This document shows, piece by piece, positions 1-9,509 of a stretch of DNA of 64,000 nt. The notes under the pieces are model-generated. The model saw only the letters and a list, made by a program, of their open reading frames with translations. It was not told the DNA's origin and did no database searches. Origin of the DNA: Micromonospora echinaurantiaca (GTDB lineage Bacteria > Actinomycetota > Actinomycetes > Mycobacteriales > Micromonosporaceae); assembly GCF_900090235.1 (NCBI RefSeq), contig NZ_LT607750.1:880501-944500 (forward strand), in the 5' to 3' direction. The translations under genes were made by a program, and so were the position numbers. The first letter of the stretch is position 1. Every line of letters starts with the position of its first letter.

Positions 1-747
1 GTTGTGCAGCGCCTCGTACGCGGCCGCGGCCGCCCGGTCGGCGTCGGTGTCGCCGGCCAGCCGCACCGGCGAGTAGTTGTTGGCGATGGCGACCGGGCTG
101 GTGCTGCGGGCGCGCAGCGCGCCGACGGCGAGACCGTGGCCGAGCAACTGGTGGTGGGCGACCGGGAAGGCGTCGAAGAGCAGCATCCGGCCCGGCGCGT
201 GCACCCCCATGCCGTGGCCGAGGCTCATGTGGACGAACGGCTCGTTGAGGGTGATCCAGAGCTTCACCCGGTCGCCGAGCCGGGCCGCGGTCAGGTCGGC
301 GTACTCGGCGAAGCGGTGCGCGGTGTCCCGGTTCAGCCAGCCGCCGGCGTCTTCGAGCGGCTGCGGCAGGTCCCAGTGGAACAGCGTGGCGACCGGGTCG
401 ATGTCGCGGGCCAGCAGGTCGTCGACCAGCCGGTCGTAGAAGTCCAGGCCGGCCGGGTTGGCCGCGCCGGTGCCGCCGGGCTGGACCCGGGGCCAGGCGA
501 TCGAGAAGCGGTACGCGCAGACGCCGAGGCCGGCCATCAGGTCGACGTCCTCGGCGTGCCGGTGGTAGTGGTCGCAGGCCACGTCGCCGGTGCTGCCGTC
601 GACGATCCGGCCGGGGGAGTGCGCGAACGTGTCCCAGATGGACGATCCCCGGCCGTCCACCCCGACGGCGCCCTCGATCTGGTAGGCGGAGGTCGAGACG
701 CCCCAGCGGAAGCCGGCGGGGAAGTCGGGCATCGGTTCGGTCGGCAT
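1..747 (-). CDS. GH1 beta-glucosidase, N-terminal part (runs off the window)
   Basis: Hydrolyses beta-linked glucosides in the cytoplasm with retention of configuration. The 249 visible codons hold the start of the TIM barrel: the [19 protein letters not shown] opening typical of glycoside hydrolase family 1 begins near residue 8, and the acid/base motif TLNEP lies at about 166-170, with Glu169 as catalytic acid. The nucleophile region is outside the window. The start at 747 is preceded by GGGAGGG; a second in-frame ATG at 732 is possible. A perfect palindrome sits just upstream, suggesting repression by a LacI-type regulator. Family assignment is firm; substrate is not known. Confidence 0.93.
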   Translation of the reverse strand, partial: MPTEPMPDFPAGFRWGVSTSAYQIEGAVGVDGRGSSIWDTFAHSPGRIVDGSTGDVACDHYHRHAEDVDLMAGLGVCAYRFSIAWPRVQPGGTGAANPAGLDFYDRLVDDLLARDIDPVATLFHWDLPQPLEDAGGWLNRDTAHRFAEYADLTAARLGDRVKLWITLNEPFVHMSLGHGMGVHAPGRMLLFDAFPVAHHQLLGHGLAVGALRARSTSPVAIANNYSPVRLAGDTDADRAAAAAYEALHN

Positions 748-760
748 GCGCCCTCCCGGT

Positions 761-777
761 GAACACGAAACGTGTTC
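761..777. promoter_or_regulatory. Operator palindrome for the beta-glucosidase gene
   Basis: GAACACG-AAA-CGTGTTC is a perfect 7-base inverted repeat with a 3-base centre, 13 bases before the GH1 start codon and just ahead of its ribosome binding site. Position and symmetry fit a sugar-responsive LacI-type repressor; no regulator gene is visible here, so the binder is inferred. Confidence 0.6.
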
Positions 778-931
778 GGACTCTAGGACGCGGCCGGCGA
801 ATACGCCATAGGCGCTCGTCGCCGGCAAGGCAATGGTTTTCGGCGTGTCTTTTCCGAACCCGTCCAGGTAAGTCCGAATTTGTGCATAGAGTGCCGATAT
901 CGTGGGATGTCCTCACTGGAGGAAGACGGAA

Positions 932-1378
932 ATGATCCTCGTGGAACGCAGTGCGCACGTGGCGGCGCCGATGGAAGCGGTCTGGGACGTCGTGCAGCGG
1001 GCCGAGCAGTTGCCGGCCTGGCTGGCGGGGGTCCGCGCGGCCGAGGTGCTCTCGGGGGAGGGCTTCGGGCGGCGGCAGCTGGTCCAGGCCGGACGTGGCG
1101 CGGCGCATGAGGCCGAAGTGATCGCCTATCAGGAGCCGACCCTGATCGGCTGGCGCGAACGTGCCAGGGGCGCCGGTGCCCGGGCGGAGGCGCGCACCGA
1201 GATCTACGTCCAGCTCACCCCCGACGAGGAGGAGGGCGGGACGATCGTGCGGCTCATCGTCGTACGCTGGCCGGCCGGTCCGGTCAAGGCCGCCCTGCTC
1301 CGGCTCGGCCTGCGTCGGGTCGGCGCCGACCTGGAGGACTCGCTCGCCCGGCTGACCGACCTGGCCGCCGTCGGCTGA
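932..1378 (+). CDS. SRPBCC-family (polyketide cyclase/START-like) protein
   Basis: A 148-residue protein beginning MILVERSAHVAAPMEAVWDVV, the usual first strand and helix of the SRPBCC ligand-binding fold, followed by alternating strands and a long C-terminal helix (VKAALLRLGLRRVGADLEDSL). It should bind a hydrophobic ligand in a cavity; no substrate can be named. The ATG at 932 is chosen because GGAGGAAG lies 8 bases upstream; an upstream in-frame GTG/ATG at 902 has no such signal. It stands alone and converges on aceE across a strong hairpin. Confidence 0.75.
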   Translation: MILVERSAHVAAPMEAVWDVVQRAEQLPAWLAGVRAAEVLSGEGFGRRQLVQAGRGAAHEAEVIAYQEPTLIGWRERARGAGARAEARTEIYVQLTPDEEEGGTIVRLIVVRWPAGPVKAALLRLGLRRVGADLEDSLARLTDLAAVG

Positions 1379-1487
1379 CCGGGCTCCGTCCTGGCGTCAC
1401 CCGCGACGGCGGTGGCCCGGGTCCCCGCCAGGGACACCGGACCACCGCCTGATCGCGCCTGCCCCGCTCTCGGGTCGCGGGGACGAC

Positions 1488-1520
1488 GAAGGGCCCGGCG
1501 CGGATCGCGCCGGGCCCTTC
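1488..1520. terminator. Bidirectional terminator between SRPBCC gene and aceE
   Basis: A perfect 15-base-pair stem (GAAGGGCCCGGCGCG and its complement) with a 3-base loop lies between two convergent genes, 110 bases after one and 13 after the other. There is no T tract, as is common in actinomycetes. Confidence 0.8.
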
Positions 1521-1532
1521 CTCGCGTGCTGC

Positions 1533-4277
1533 CTAGCTGTCGCCGCCGGTCTCGCCGACCGGGGCGGCGTTGACGTCCTCGATGGCGTACTTCTTGGCCG
1601 CCTCGGCCGGCACGGTGGCCGGCACCACGCCGCGGAGCGCGAGCTGCCGCAGCGTCGCCACCACCACTGACTCGGCGTCGACGTGGAAGTGCCGGCGCAG
1701 CGCGTGCCGGGTGTCCGACATGCCGAAGCCGTCGGTGCCGAGCGAGGTGTAGTCACCGGGCACCCAGCGGGCGATCAGGTCCGGCACCGCGCGCATCCAG
1801 TCGCTGACCGCGATCTTCGGCCCGTCGGCGTCGGCCAGCTTCCGCTGGACGTACGGCACCCGCTGCTCGGCGCCCGGGTTGAGCAGGTTGTGCTCCTCGC
1901 ACTCGACCGCGTCCCGGCGCAGCTCGGTCCAGGACGTCACCGACCAGACGTCGGCGGCCACGCCCCAGTCCTGGGCGAGCAGCTGCTGCGCCCGCAGCGC
2001 CCACTGCATGCCCGTGCCCGAGGCCAGCAGGTTGGCCTTCGGGGCGTCGCCGTCGACCTGCGGCGCCGGGGAGTAGCGGTAGATGCCCTTGAGCAGCCCC
2101 TCGACGTCGACGTCTGACGGCTCGGCCGGCTGCAGGATCGGCTCGTTGTAGACGGTGAGGTAGTAGAAGATGTTCTCCTGCGCCTCGCCGTACATCCGGT
2201 GCAGGCCGTTCTCCACGATGTGCGCGATCTCGAACGCGAACGCCGGGTCGTACGCGACCACCGCCGGGTTGGTGGCGGCGAGCAGGTGCGAGTGGCCGTC
2301 CTCGTGCTGGAGCCCCTCACCGTTGAGCGTGGTGCGGCCGGCGGTGGCGCCGAGCAGGAAGCCCCGGGCCATCTGGTCGGCGGCCGCCCACAGCCCGTCG
2401 CCGGTGCGCTGGAACCCGAACATCGAGTAGAAGATGTACATCGGGATCATCGGCTCGCCGTGCGTCGCGTACGACGAACCGGCGGCGGTGAACGAGGCGA
2501 CCGAGCCGGCCTCGTTGATCCCCTCGTGCAGGATCTGCCCGCCGAGGGCCTCCTTGTACGACAGGAACAGCTCCCGGTCGACGGCGGTGTACCGCTGCCC
2601 GTGCGGCGAGTAGATCTTCGCCGTCGGGAAGAGCGAGTCCATGCCGAACGTGCGGGCCTCGTCCGGGATGATCGGCACCCAGCGCTTGCCGAACTCCTTG
2701 TCCTTCATGATGTCCTTGAGTAGGCGGACGAAGGCCATCGTGGTGGCCACCTTCTGCTTGCCCGAGCCCCGCTTGACGTCGGAGAACCGCTCCGAGCCGG
2801 GGATGACCAGCCGCTTGCCCTCGGTGCGCCGCGACGGCAGGTAGCCGCCGAGCTGCTTGCGCCGCTCGTGGAGGTAGGCGATCTCGTCGGACTTCTCACC
2901 CGGCGTGTAGTACGGCGGCAGGTACGGGTTCTCCTCCAGCGCCTTGTCCGGGATGTCGAGGAAGAGCCGGTCGCGGAAGGTCTTGAGGTCCTCCAGCGTC
3001 AGCTTCTTCATCTGGTGCGTGGCGTTGCGGGCCTCGAAGTGCGAGCCGAGCGTCCAGCCCTTGATCGTCTTGGCCAGGATCACCGTCGGCTGCCCGGTGT
3101 GCTCCATCGCCGCCTTGTAGGCCGCGTAGAGCTTGCGGTAGTCGTGGCCACCCCGCTTGAGGTTCCAGATCTCGTCGTCGCTGAGGTGCTCGACCATCTT
3201 GCGGGTGCGCGGGTCGCGGCCGAAGAAGTGCTCCCGCACGTACGCCCCGGACTCCGCCTTGTAGGTCTGGTAGTCGCCGTCCGGCGTGGTGTTCATGAGG
3301 TTGACCAGCGCGCCGTCGGTGTCCGCGGCGAGCAGCGGGTCCCACTCCCGGCCCCAGACCACCTTGATGACGTTCCAACCGGCGCCCCGGAAGAACGCCT
3401 CCAGCTCCTGCATGACCTTGCCGTTGCCGCGGACCGGGCCGTCCAGCCGCTGCAGGTTGCAGTTGATCACGAAGGTGAGGTTGTCCAGCTCCTCGCGGGC
3501 GGCCACGCCGATCGCGCCGAGCGTCTCCGGCTCGTCCATCTCACCGTCGCCGAGGAACGCCCAGACGTGCTGGTCGGAGGTGTCCTTGATGCCCCGGTGG
3601 TGCAGGTAGCGGTTGAACCGCGCCTGGTAGATCGCGTTCAGCCCGCCCAGGCCCATGGAGACCGTGGGGAACTCCCAGAAGTCCGGCATCAGCCGCGGGT
3701 GCGGGTACGACGGCAGGCCGCCGCCCGGGTGGGACAGCTCCTGGCGGAACCCGTCGAGCTGGTGCTCGGTGAGCCGGCCCTCGAGGTACGCCCGCGCGTA
3801 CATGCCGGGCGAGGCGTGGCCCTGGTAGAAGATGTGGTCGCCGCCACCCGGGTGGTTCTTGCCCCGGAAGAAGTGGTTGAAGCCCACCTCGTAGAGCGAG
3901 GCCGAGCTGGCGAAGGTGGAGATGTGCCCGCCGACGCCGATCTCCGGGCGCTGCGCCCGGTGCACCAGCATGGCCGCGTTCCACCGGACGTACGCCCGGA
4001 TCCGCCGCTCGACGTGCTCGTCACCCGGGAACCACGGCTCGCGCTCCGGCGGGATGGTGTTGATGTAGTCCGTGGTGGTCAGGGACGGCACCCCGACCTG
4101 GCGCTCGCGGGCCCGCTCCAGCAGGCGCAGCATGACGTAGCGGGCGCGCTTGGTTCCGCGCTCGTCGATGACACCATCGAGCGACTCGACCCATTCGCTG
4201 GTTTCTTCAGGGTCGATGTCCGGAAGCTGGCTCGGCAGACCGGCGGTGATCACCGGGCGCTTGCGTTCCGTGGCCAC
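1533..4277 (-). CDS. aceE: Pyruvate dehydrogenase E1 component, homodimeric type
   Basis: Thiamine-diphosphate enzyme that decarboxylates pyruvate and acetylates the lipoyl group of E2 in the pyruvate dehydrogenase complex. At 914 residues it has the normal length of the homodimeric E1. The ThDP motif begins [12 protein letters not shown] at residue 243 and ends with an NCN block; the transketolase-like middle domain (GITEAGS-type INEAGS segment, HEDGHSHLL) and the C-terminal domain follow. The start is a GTG with GAGGGAAC upstream. It is monocistronic here; E2 and E3 are not in the window. The 235-base upstream gap should hold its promoter, but I cannot pick a clear -35/-10 pair. Confidence 0.98.
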   Translation of the reverse strand: MATERKRPVITAGLPSQLPDIDPEETSEWVESLDGVIDERGTKRARYVMLRLLERARERQVGVPSLTTTDYINTIPPEREPWFPGDEHVERRIRAYVRWNAAMLVHRAQRPEIGVGGHISTFASSASLYEVGFNHFFRGKNHPGGGDHIFYQGHASPGMYARAYLEGRLTEHQLDGFRQELSHPGGGLPSYPHPRLMPDFWEFPTVSMGLGGLNAIYQARFNRYLHHRGIKDTSDQHVWAFLGDGEMDEPETLGAIGVAAREELDNLTFVINCNLQRLDGPVRGNGKVMQELEAFFRGAGWNVIKVVWGREWDPLLAADTDGALVNLMNTTPDGDYQTYKAESGAYVREHFFGRDPRTRKMVEHLSDDEIWNLKRGGHDYRKLYAAYKAAMEHTGQPTVILAKTIKGWTLGSHFEARNATHQMKKLTLEDLKTFRDRLFLDIPDKALEENPYLPPYYTPGEKSDEIAYLHERRKQLGGYLPSRRTEGKRLVIPGSERFSDVKRGSGKQKVATTMAFVRLLKDIMKDKEFGKRWVPIIPDEARTFGMDSLFPTAKIYSPHGQRYTAVDRELFLSYKEALGGQILHEGINEAGSVASFTAAGSSYATHGEPMIPMYIFYSMFGFQRTGDGLWAAADQMARGFLLGATAGRTTLNGEGLQHEDGHSHLLAATNPAVVAYDPAFAFEIAHIVENGLHRMYGEAQENIFYYLTVYNEPILQPAEPSDVDVEGLLKGIYRYSPAPQVDGDAPKANLLASGTGMQWALRAQQLLAQDWGVAADVWSVTSWTELRRDAVECEEHNLLNPGAEQRVPYVQRKLADADGPKIAVSDWMRAVPDLIARWVPGDYTSLGTDGFGMSDTRHALRRHFHVDAESVVVATLRQLALRGVVPATVPAEAAKKYAIEDVNAAPVGETGGDS

Positions 4278-4513
4278 TGGCGTTCCCTCGGTTGTGTGTG
4301 GGATAGGTCTCTAGCGCCATCCTGCCCCCTTGTGCCGCCTGCCGTCACGTCCACCGCCCCGAGACGCGACGCTCGACACAGGTACCCACCAGTAACTTTG
4401 CGCAATCGGCCGGCCGGGCCACGTTCCGCGGCGATCCGGCCGGCCGCGGGCCGCTCGCGCCGGGTGCCGGTCGCCCGCCGGGCGGGCTTGTCCGGCCTCC
4501 CTACCCTGCCGGC

Positions 4514-4948
4514 ATGAGATGGCGACCGGTGGTGCTCGGCGGGGCGATGACCGCCGTCGGGGTGGTCGGCACGGCGGTCGGCGGGGTGGCCGGCTGGCTG
4601 GTGTCACCGGGGGCGTTCATGATCGCGGCGGCGGGCGCGACCCTGGCGCTGCTCGGGGTCGGGCTGATCCGGGACGCGCGGCGACCGCGCGGCCGCCGCC
4701 GCCCGCAGGACGCGGCGGGGGGCGCGCTGTACGCCGGCCCCACCGGGGACGTCGGCACGGACTACAGCGACCGCGACTACGGCCGGGACGACCCGGCCGG
4801 CGACCGGTCCGGCGCGGGTTCCGGCGGCGGCTGGTGGGGCGGGGGCGACTCCGGCGGCGGCTGGTGGGGCGGGGGCGACTCGGGCGGCGGCTGGTCCGGC
4901 GGTGGTGGCGGGGGCGGCGACTCCGGTGGCGGTGGCGGCAGCTACTGA
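4514..4948 (+). CDS. Small membrane protein with Gly-rich tail
   Basis: A 144-residue protein of unknown function. Two hydrophobic helices (about residues 7-29 and 32-52) are followed by an Arg-rich stop-transfer stretch, an acidic segment and a tail of Gly/Ser/Trp repeats (GGGWWGGGDS twice, then a degenerate copy). The repeats come from a tandem 30-base duplication. The tail looks surface-exposed and disordered. The YjbQ-type gene starts 26 bases downstream on the same strand, so the two may be co-transcribed. Confidence 0.6.
   Translation: MRWRPVVLGGAMTAVGVVGTAVGGVAGWLVSPGAFMIAAAGATLALLGVGLIRDARRPRGRRRPQDAAGGALYAGPTGDVGTDYSDRDYGRDDPAGDRSGAGSGGGWWGGGDSGGGWWGGGDSGGGWSGGGGGGGDSGGGGGSY
4821..4880 (+). 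repeat. Tandem 30-bp repeat inside the Gly-rich tail
   Basis: Two identical 30-base units (4821-4850 and 4851-4880) are followed by a degenerate third copy. Each unit is ten codons, so copy-number change would lengthen or shorten the tail without breaking the frame. Confidence 0.85.
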
Positions 4949-4974
4949 CCGCACCCTGCGGCAGAATGCGACGT

Positions 4975-5379
4975 ATGCGCAGTGAGGTGATCAGCGTCCA
5001 GACCGGTTCCCGGCCCACCGTCCGGGACATCACCGGCGAAGCCGAGCGGTTCGTCTCCGGTCAGGGCGACGGTCTGCTGCACGTCTTCGTGCCGCACGCC
5101 ACTGCCGGGCTGGCGATCATCGAGACCGGCTCCGGCTCCGACGACGACCTGCTCGCCGCGCTGGAGGACCTGCTCCCCGCCGACGACCGCTGGCGGCACC
5201 GGCACGGCTCGGCCGGGCACGGCCGGGACCACGTGCTGCCCGCGTTCCTCCCGCCGTACGCGACGCTGCCGGTGCTGGACGGGCGGCTGGCGTTGGGCAC
5301 CTGGCAGTCGCTCTGCCTGGTCGACACCAACGGCGACAACACCTCCCGCAAGGTCCGCCTGTCCTTCCTCCCCGGCTGA
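4975..5379 (+). CDS. YjbQ/UPF0047-family protein
   Basis: A 134-residue member of the YjbQ (UPF0047) family, some members of which have been reported to have thiamine-phosphate synthase side activity. The family signature is clear: HVFVPHATAGLAIIE near residue 36, DDRWRHRHGSAGHGRDHVLPAF near 70-91 with the clustered His, and DTNGDNTSRKVRLSFLPG at the end. Start choice is between ATG 4975 and in-frame ATG 4966; neither has a strong ribosome site. A strong hairpin follows. Confidence 0.85.
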   Translation: MRSEVISVQTGSRPTVRDITGEAERFVSGQGDGLLHVFVPHATAGLAIIETGSGSDDDLLAALEDLLPADDRWRHRHGSAGHGRDHVLPAFLPPYATLPVLDGRLALGTWQSLCLVDTNGDNTSRKVRLSFLPG

Positions 5380-5410
5380 CCCCGGGCCCGCGCCGACCGC
5401 CGGCCCGCGA

Positions 5411-5470
5411 GCACGAACAGGGAAAGAGTGGCCATCCCAGCCGGAATGGCCACTCTTTCCCTGTTCGTGC
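5411..5470. terminator. 25-bp perfect hairpin, bidirectional terminator; copy A of a dispersed element
   Basis: A perfect 25-base-pair stem with a 10-base loop lies between the convergent YjbQ and phoD genes. The same sequence, slightly diverged, recurs at 56197-56250, so this is both a terminator and a member of a repeated hairpin family. Confidence 0.85.
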
Positions 5471-5533
5471 GGTCGCCCTGGGTGCGCGTCCGGTACGGCC
5501 CGGGGGCGGGCGGCGGGGTGGGTCAGGGGTGGG

Positions 5534-7207
5534 TCAGGGGCGGGCGGTTTCCGCCTCGACGGTGCGGCGGCCCTCGTCGACGGCGTCGGCCGAGCGGCGG
5601 GCGGCGGCGGCCGGCAGCGGGTGGTCCGCGGTCAGGTGCAGGCCCGGCACCCGGTCCTCGATGACGAACCGGGCCCGGGTGTGCGCCGGCGCGCCCGGCC
5701 GGCTCACGTACGGCAGCACGTCGAAGTCGGCGGTGAGCTGACCCGGGGTGATCGTGGTGCGGACGTAGCCGCGCAGGTTGTTCTGGAACCGCAGGTGCGG
5801 GTTGAACGCCAGCCACGGGTGCGAGCCGGTCGCCGAGTCGGCCCCGTCGCCGCCCGAGGTGATCGAGGAGCAGACCAGTTCGCTGCCGACCGTGCGGGAG
5901 GTCGGGTCGGCGTAGTCGAGCTTCAGGTCGCTGGCCCAGTGCGCGTGCACGTCCCCGGTGAGCACCACCGGGTTGCGGACCCCGGCGGCCAGCCAGCCCC
6001 GGGTGATCCGGTCGCGCGAGGCGACGTAGCCGTCCCAGGCGTCCATGCTGGTGACGGTCAGCGGCCCGGAGTTGTTGTCCCGCTGGGCGAAGAAGACCTG
6101 CTGGCCGAGGATGTCCCAGCGGGCGTCGGAGCGGCGGAAGCCGTCCAGCAGCCACGCCTCCTGCTCCGCGCCGGTGATGGAGCGGGCCGGGTCGGCGGCC
6201 GCGGCGCAGTCCCGGTAGCCGTCGCCGCAGGCCTGGTCGTCGCGGTACTGCCGGGTGTCGAGCATGTGGAAGGTGGCCAGCCGGCCCCAGCGGACCCGCC
6301 GGTAGAGCTGCATGTCGATGCCGCGCGGCACCGAGGTCCGGCGCAGCGGCATGTTCTCGTAGTACGCCTGGAAGGCCGCCGCCCGCCGGGCGGCGAACTC
6401 CGGGTCCGGCGCCTCGGGCGTCTCGTCGGCCCAGTTGTTCTCCACCTCGTGGTCGTCGAAGACCACCACCCACGGCGCGACGGCGTGCGCGGCCTGCAGG
6501 TCGGCGTCGGTCTTGTACTGGGCGTGCCGCTGCCGGTAGTTGGCCAGCGTCCGGGTCTCCGGGCCCTCGTGGTCACGCGGGTTGCCGCCGGGCGCGTTGT
6601 AGGTGTCCGGCGCGTACTCGTACTGGTAGTCGCCCAGGTGCAGGATCAGTTCCGGCTCGGTCTCGGCCAGCCGGCGGTAGGCGGTGAAGTATCCGTGCTC
6701 GTACTGGGAGCAGGAGGCGAAGCCCATGGCCAGGGCGGCCGGCATGCTCCACGGCGCCGGCGCGGTGCGGGTGCGGCCGACCGGGGAGAGGTGGCCCTCG
6801 GCCCGGAACCGGTAGAAGTACTCCCGGCCGGGCAGCAGCCCGTCCAGCTCGACGTGCACGCTGTGCGCCGACCCGCGCCGCGCCCAGGCCACGCCGCGCC
6901 GGACGACGTGCCGGAACCGCTCGTCGGCGGCCAGTTCCCAGCGCACCGGCACCACCCGGTCCGGCATCCCGCCGAGGCCGTCCTCGGCCAGCGGCCGAGG
7001 CGCCAGCCGGGTCCAGAGCACGAAGCCGTCGTGGTCCGGGTCACCGGAGGCCACGCCGAGGGTGAACGGGTACGCCAGCCGGCGGGTGCCGGTGGACGGC
7101 GCCGGGCCCGCGGCGGGTTCCGCGCCGGCGGCCGCGGGCAGGCCGACGGCGCCGGCCGCGCCGAGCGCCGCGCCGCTCAACAGGATCGTTCGTCGGGACA
7201 GTGCCAC
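5534..7207 (-). CDS. phoD: PhoD-family alkaline phosphatase/phosphodiesterase, Tat-exported
   Basis: A secreted metal-dependent phosphatase of 557 residues that releases phosphate from esters outside the cell. The N-terminus is a Tat signal (LSRRTILLSG, then an Ala/Gly-rich hydrophobic stretch ending AAAGAEP). Metal-binding motifs of the PhoD fold are visible in order: LILHLGDYQYE, VFDDHEVENNW, HMLDTRQYRDDQ and LTGDVHAHWASDL. The start is GTG at 7207. Phosphate control is likely from the family, but no PHO box is evident to me. It is separated by hairpins on both sides and seems monocistronic. Confidence 0.93.
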   Translation of the reverse strand: MALSRRTILLSGAALGAAGAVGLPAAAGAEPAAGPAPSTGTRRLAYPFTLGVASGDPDHDGFVLWTRLAPRPLAEDGLGGMPDRVVPVRWELAADERFRHVVRRGVAWARRGSAHSVHVELDGLLPGREYFYRFRAEGHLSPVGRTRTAPAPWSMPAALAMGFASCSQYEHGYFTAYRRLAETEPELILHLGDYQYEYAPDTYNAPGGNPRDHEGPETRTLANYRQRHAQYKTDADLQAAHAVAPWVVVFDDHEVENNWADETPEAPDPEFAARRAAAFQAYYENMPLRRTSVPRGIDMQLYRRVRWGRLATFHMLDTRQYRDDQACGDGYRDCAAAADPARSITGAEQEAWLLDGFRRSDARWDILGQQVFFAQRDNNSGPLTVTSMDAWDGYVASRDRITRGWLAAGVRNPVVLTGDVHAHWASDLKLDYADPTSRTVGSELVCSSITSGGDGADSATGSHPWLAFNPHLRFQNNLRGYVRTTITPGQLTADFDVLPYVSRPGAPAHTRARFVIEDRVPGLHLTADHPLPAAAARRSADAVDEGRRTVEAETARP

Positions 7208-7276
7208 GAATTCCTCCCCAGAGTCCGGTTCTTGCCGACCTGGGGAGCGTCCCGAGCGTGGGTGACCGCCAGATGA

Positions 7277-7327
7277 CCGGAAGGGCTCCTCGTCGTCGCC
7301 AACGGCCGAACAAGGAGCCCTTTCCGG
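7277..7327 (-). terminator. Terminator after the ABC-2 permease gene
   Basis: CCGGAAGGGCTCC and its near-perfect complement (one bulged A) form a 13-pair stem with a loop of about 24 bases, starting 6 bases after the permease stop. Confidence 0.55.
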
Positions 7328-7332
7328 CTTGC

Positions 7333-8130
7333 TCAGACGGCGAGGTCCCGCCGGTCGAAGGCGACGGTGCCGGCGGCGACCAGCAGCACGGTGGTGCCGA
7401 TCAGCAGCAGCGCGCCGGCCGGCTGCACCCCGTCGACCAGCGGCGAGCCGCCCAGGTACCAGTGGAACGGGGACAGCTCCCGTACCCAGGTCAGCCCCTC
7501 CACCTGCGGGAAGACCGAGTTCGCCAGGTAGCCGAGCACGGCCACCGCGGCGCCGGTGCCGAGCGCCGCGGCCCGTCGCCCGGTGGCCGCGCCGACGGCG
7601 AAGGCGAGCGCCGCGAAGGTCAGCCCGAACAGGGTGAGGTGCACGGTCATCGCCGCGAAGCCACCGGCGCCGATGCCGTCGAACTGGGCCGGCCCGCTCA
7701 GCGCGACCATGGCCAGGCCGAGCAGGACGGCCACCGCGACGATGCCGGCCGCCACCGCCGCGAAGCGCAGCAGCGCGAGCCGGGCCCGGCTGACCGGGTG
7801 GGCCAGCACCAGGTCGAGGGTGCCGGCCTCCTCGTCGCCGGCCACCGCCCGGGTGCCGGCGGCGATGGCGAAGACCGCTACCAGCAACGGCACCAGCAGG
7901 CCGTAGACGGCGCTGCCGAGGTAGCCGGCCGCGGTGGTGAGGTCGCTGTAGTTGAACGCCTCCAGCACCCCTTCCGGATACGCCGCCAGCGCCTCCTTCA
8001 TCTCCGGCGTCTGCACCGTCGGCCAGAACGAGGCGTACATCGCGCCGACGGCGACGATCGCCACGGTCCAGCCGAGCAGCGACCGGCGCGCGTCGTGCAG
8101 CGCCTTGGTGAACGGGTCACGCAGCAACAC
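7333..8130 (-). CDS. ABC-2 type transporter permease
   Basis: A 265-residue integral membrane protein with about six hydrophobic segments and the DEEAGTLDLVLAHPVSRARL segment, typical of ABC-2 permeases of the polyketide/drug exporter type. It should form the channel for the ATPase encoded just upstream. The GTG start at 8130 lies inside the ATPase gene (14-base overlap), so translation is likely coupled. It is the third gene of a regulator-ATPase-permease operon. The cargo is unknown; drug or lipid export is an inference from the family. Confidence 0.88.
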   Translation of the reverse strand: MLLRDPFTKALHDARRSLLGWTVAIVAVGAMYASFWPTVQTPEMKEALAAYPEGVLEAFNYSDLTTAAGYLGSAVYGLLVPLLVAVFAIAAGTRAVAGDEEAGTLDLVLAHPVSRARLALLRFAAVAAGIVAVAVLLGLAMVALSGPAQFDGIGAGGFAAMTVHLTLFGLTFAALAFAVGAATGRRAAALGTGAAVAVLGYLANSVFPQVEGLTWVRELSPFHWYLGGSPLVDGVQPAGALLLIGTTVLLVAAGTVAFDRRDLAV

Positions 8131-9028
8131 GGGTGTCCTCCTCGCGGGCGTAGTAGCCGAAGAAGATCTCCTCCAGGTCGGGCTCCTCGGACAGCAGCCC
8201 GACGACGGTGTGCCCGGCCGCCGCCTTGACCAGCGCGTCGGCCCGCCCTTCGAGCCGGCACCGCAGGGTGGTGCCGGTGACGGTGACCTCGCTGACGCCG
8301 GGCAGGACGCTGAACTCGGTCTCGGTGACCGGGTCGGCGAAGTGGATCTCGACCTTGCGGACGGCCTGCTCGCGCAGCTCCTCGACGCGGGCGACGGTCA
8401 CCAGCCGGCCCTCGCGGATGATGCCCACCCGGTCGGCGGTCTGCTGCACCTCGCTCATCACATGCGAGGACATGAAGACCGTCCGGCCGTCGGCCCGCGC
8501 CTCGCGCACCAGGGACAGGAACTCCTGTTGCAGGAACGGGTCCAGCCCGCTGGTCGGTTCGTCGAGGATGAGCAGCTCCGGTTCGTGCATGAACGCCTGC
8601 ACCACGCCGACCTTCTGCCGGTTGCCCTTGCTCAGCCCCTTGATCCGCCGGCCGAGGTCCAGGTCGAGCCGGTCGGCCAGCTCCTCGATCCGGGCCCGGG
8701 GCACCCCGCCGCGCAGGTTGCCCAGGTAGGTCAGCAGCTCGCGGGCGGTCTGCCGGCCGTCGACGACGAAGTCGCCGGCCAGGTAGCCGACCCGGCGGCG
8801 CAGCGCCACCCCGGCGCGGCGGGGGTCCGCGCCGAGCACGCTGACCCGGCCGCTGGTCGGGCGGATCAGGTCGAGCAGCAGCCGGATGGTGGTGGACTTG
8901 CCGGCCCCGTTCGGGCCGAGGAACCCGTACACCTCGCCGGGCTCGACCCGCAGGTCCAACCCGGTCAGGCCGCGGTTGCGGCCGTACGTCTTGACCAGCT
9001 TCTCCGTCTCGATGGCGAGCTCAGCCAT
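8117..9028 (-). CDS. ABC transporter ATP-binding protein (DrrA/CcmA type)
   Basis: A 303-residue ATPase that powers the adjacent permease. It has Walker A GPNGAGKST at residues 38-46, the signature LSKGNRQKVG, Walker B LLILDEPTSGLDP, and the H-loop in MSSHVMSEV, followed by a C-terminal extension (KVEIHFADPV...) found in drug-exporter ATPases. It overlaps the regulator gene by 8 bases and the permease by 14, so the three are one transcript. Confidence 0.95.
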   Translation of the reverse strand: MAELAIETEKLVKTYGRNRGLTGLDLRVEPGEVYGFLGPNGAGKSTTIRLLLDLIRPTSGRVSVLGADPRRAGVALRRRVGYLAGDFVVDGRQTARELLTYLGNLRGGVPRARIEELADRLDLDLGRRIKGLSKGNRQKVGVVQAFMHEPELLILDEPTSGLDPFLQQEFLSLVREARADGRTVFMSSHVMSEVQQTADRVGIIREGRLVTVARVEELREQAVRKVEIHFADPVTETEFSVLPGVSEVTVTGTTLRCRLEGRADALVKAAAGHTVVGLLSEEPDLEEIFFGYYAREEDTRVAA

Positions 9029-9500
9029 CGCGGTCTCCCTTCCCCTGGTACTCGGCCTCGAAGCGTTCGACGAGCTTGGGCACCTCGCGTTCGACGAACG
9101 CGTAGAAGTCGCGCATCACGCGCAGCCGCTCGCTGCCGGGGGCGTCCGCACCCCCGACCATCGCCAAGCCGCGTTCCATCAGCTCCCGGAACGCCCGGAA
9201 CTTGGTGGCGTCGGCGGCGATCCGGATGATCGCGTCCGGCCGGACCTCGTAGGCGTGGCCGCGGTGGCCCGGCACCGGCACCCGGCGGGCCACGCCGCTG
9301 GTCTCCAGCAACCGCATGCCGGTGCTGACCGACCCCTTGGAGAGCCCGAGCCCTTCGGCGAGCTGGCTGCTGGTCTGCCACGGGGGGTCGCAGACCAGCA
9401 GCCAGCCGAGCAGCTTGCCGTATGCCGGCTGCAACCCGAGCCCGCTGAGGACGACGGCGGCGTCCTCGGCGTACCGGCGCTGGGCGGTCAGTTCCGTCAT
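9021..9500 (-). CDS. GbsR/MarR-type transcriptional regulator
   Basis: A 159-residue winged-helix regulator related to GbsR (PAYGKLLGWLLVCDPPWQTSSQLAEGLGLSKGSVS holds the DNA-reading helices, then RRVPVPGHRGHAYEV forms the wing). It probably represses the ABC exporter genes that follow. The ATG at 9500 is chosen because GAGG lies 5 bases upstream; ATG 9503 and TTG 9524 are in frame. Two GTTCNGAAC sites overlap its 5' region, which suggests autoregulation. Confidence 0.85.
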   Translation of the reverse strand: MTELTAQRRYAEDAAVVLSGLGLQPAYGKLLGWLLVCDPPWQTSSQLAEGLGLSKGSVSTGMRLLETSGVARRVPVPGHRGHAYEVRPDAIIRIAADATKFRAFRELMERGLAMVGGADAPGSERLRVMRDFYAFVEREVPKLVERFEAEYQGKGDRDG

Positions 9501-9509
9501 CATCTCCTC

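Noticed and set aside
4..762. Long plus-strand frame of 252 codons over the GH1 gene
   Set aside because: It is antisense to a clear GH1 beta-glucosidase and reads as Val/Arg/Gly-rich noise typical of shadows in high-GC DNA.
4821..4890. G-rich repeats as a G-quadplex-type regulatory element or origin iterons
   Set aside because: They lie inside a coding frame and encode a Gly/Trp-rich tail; no replication genes are near.
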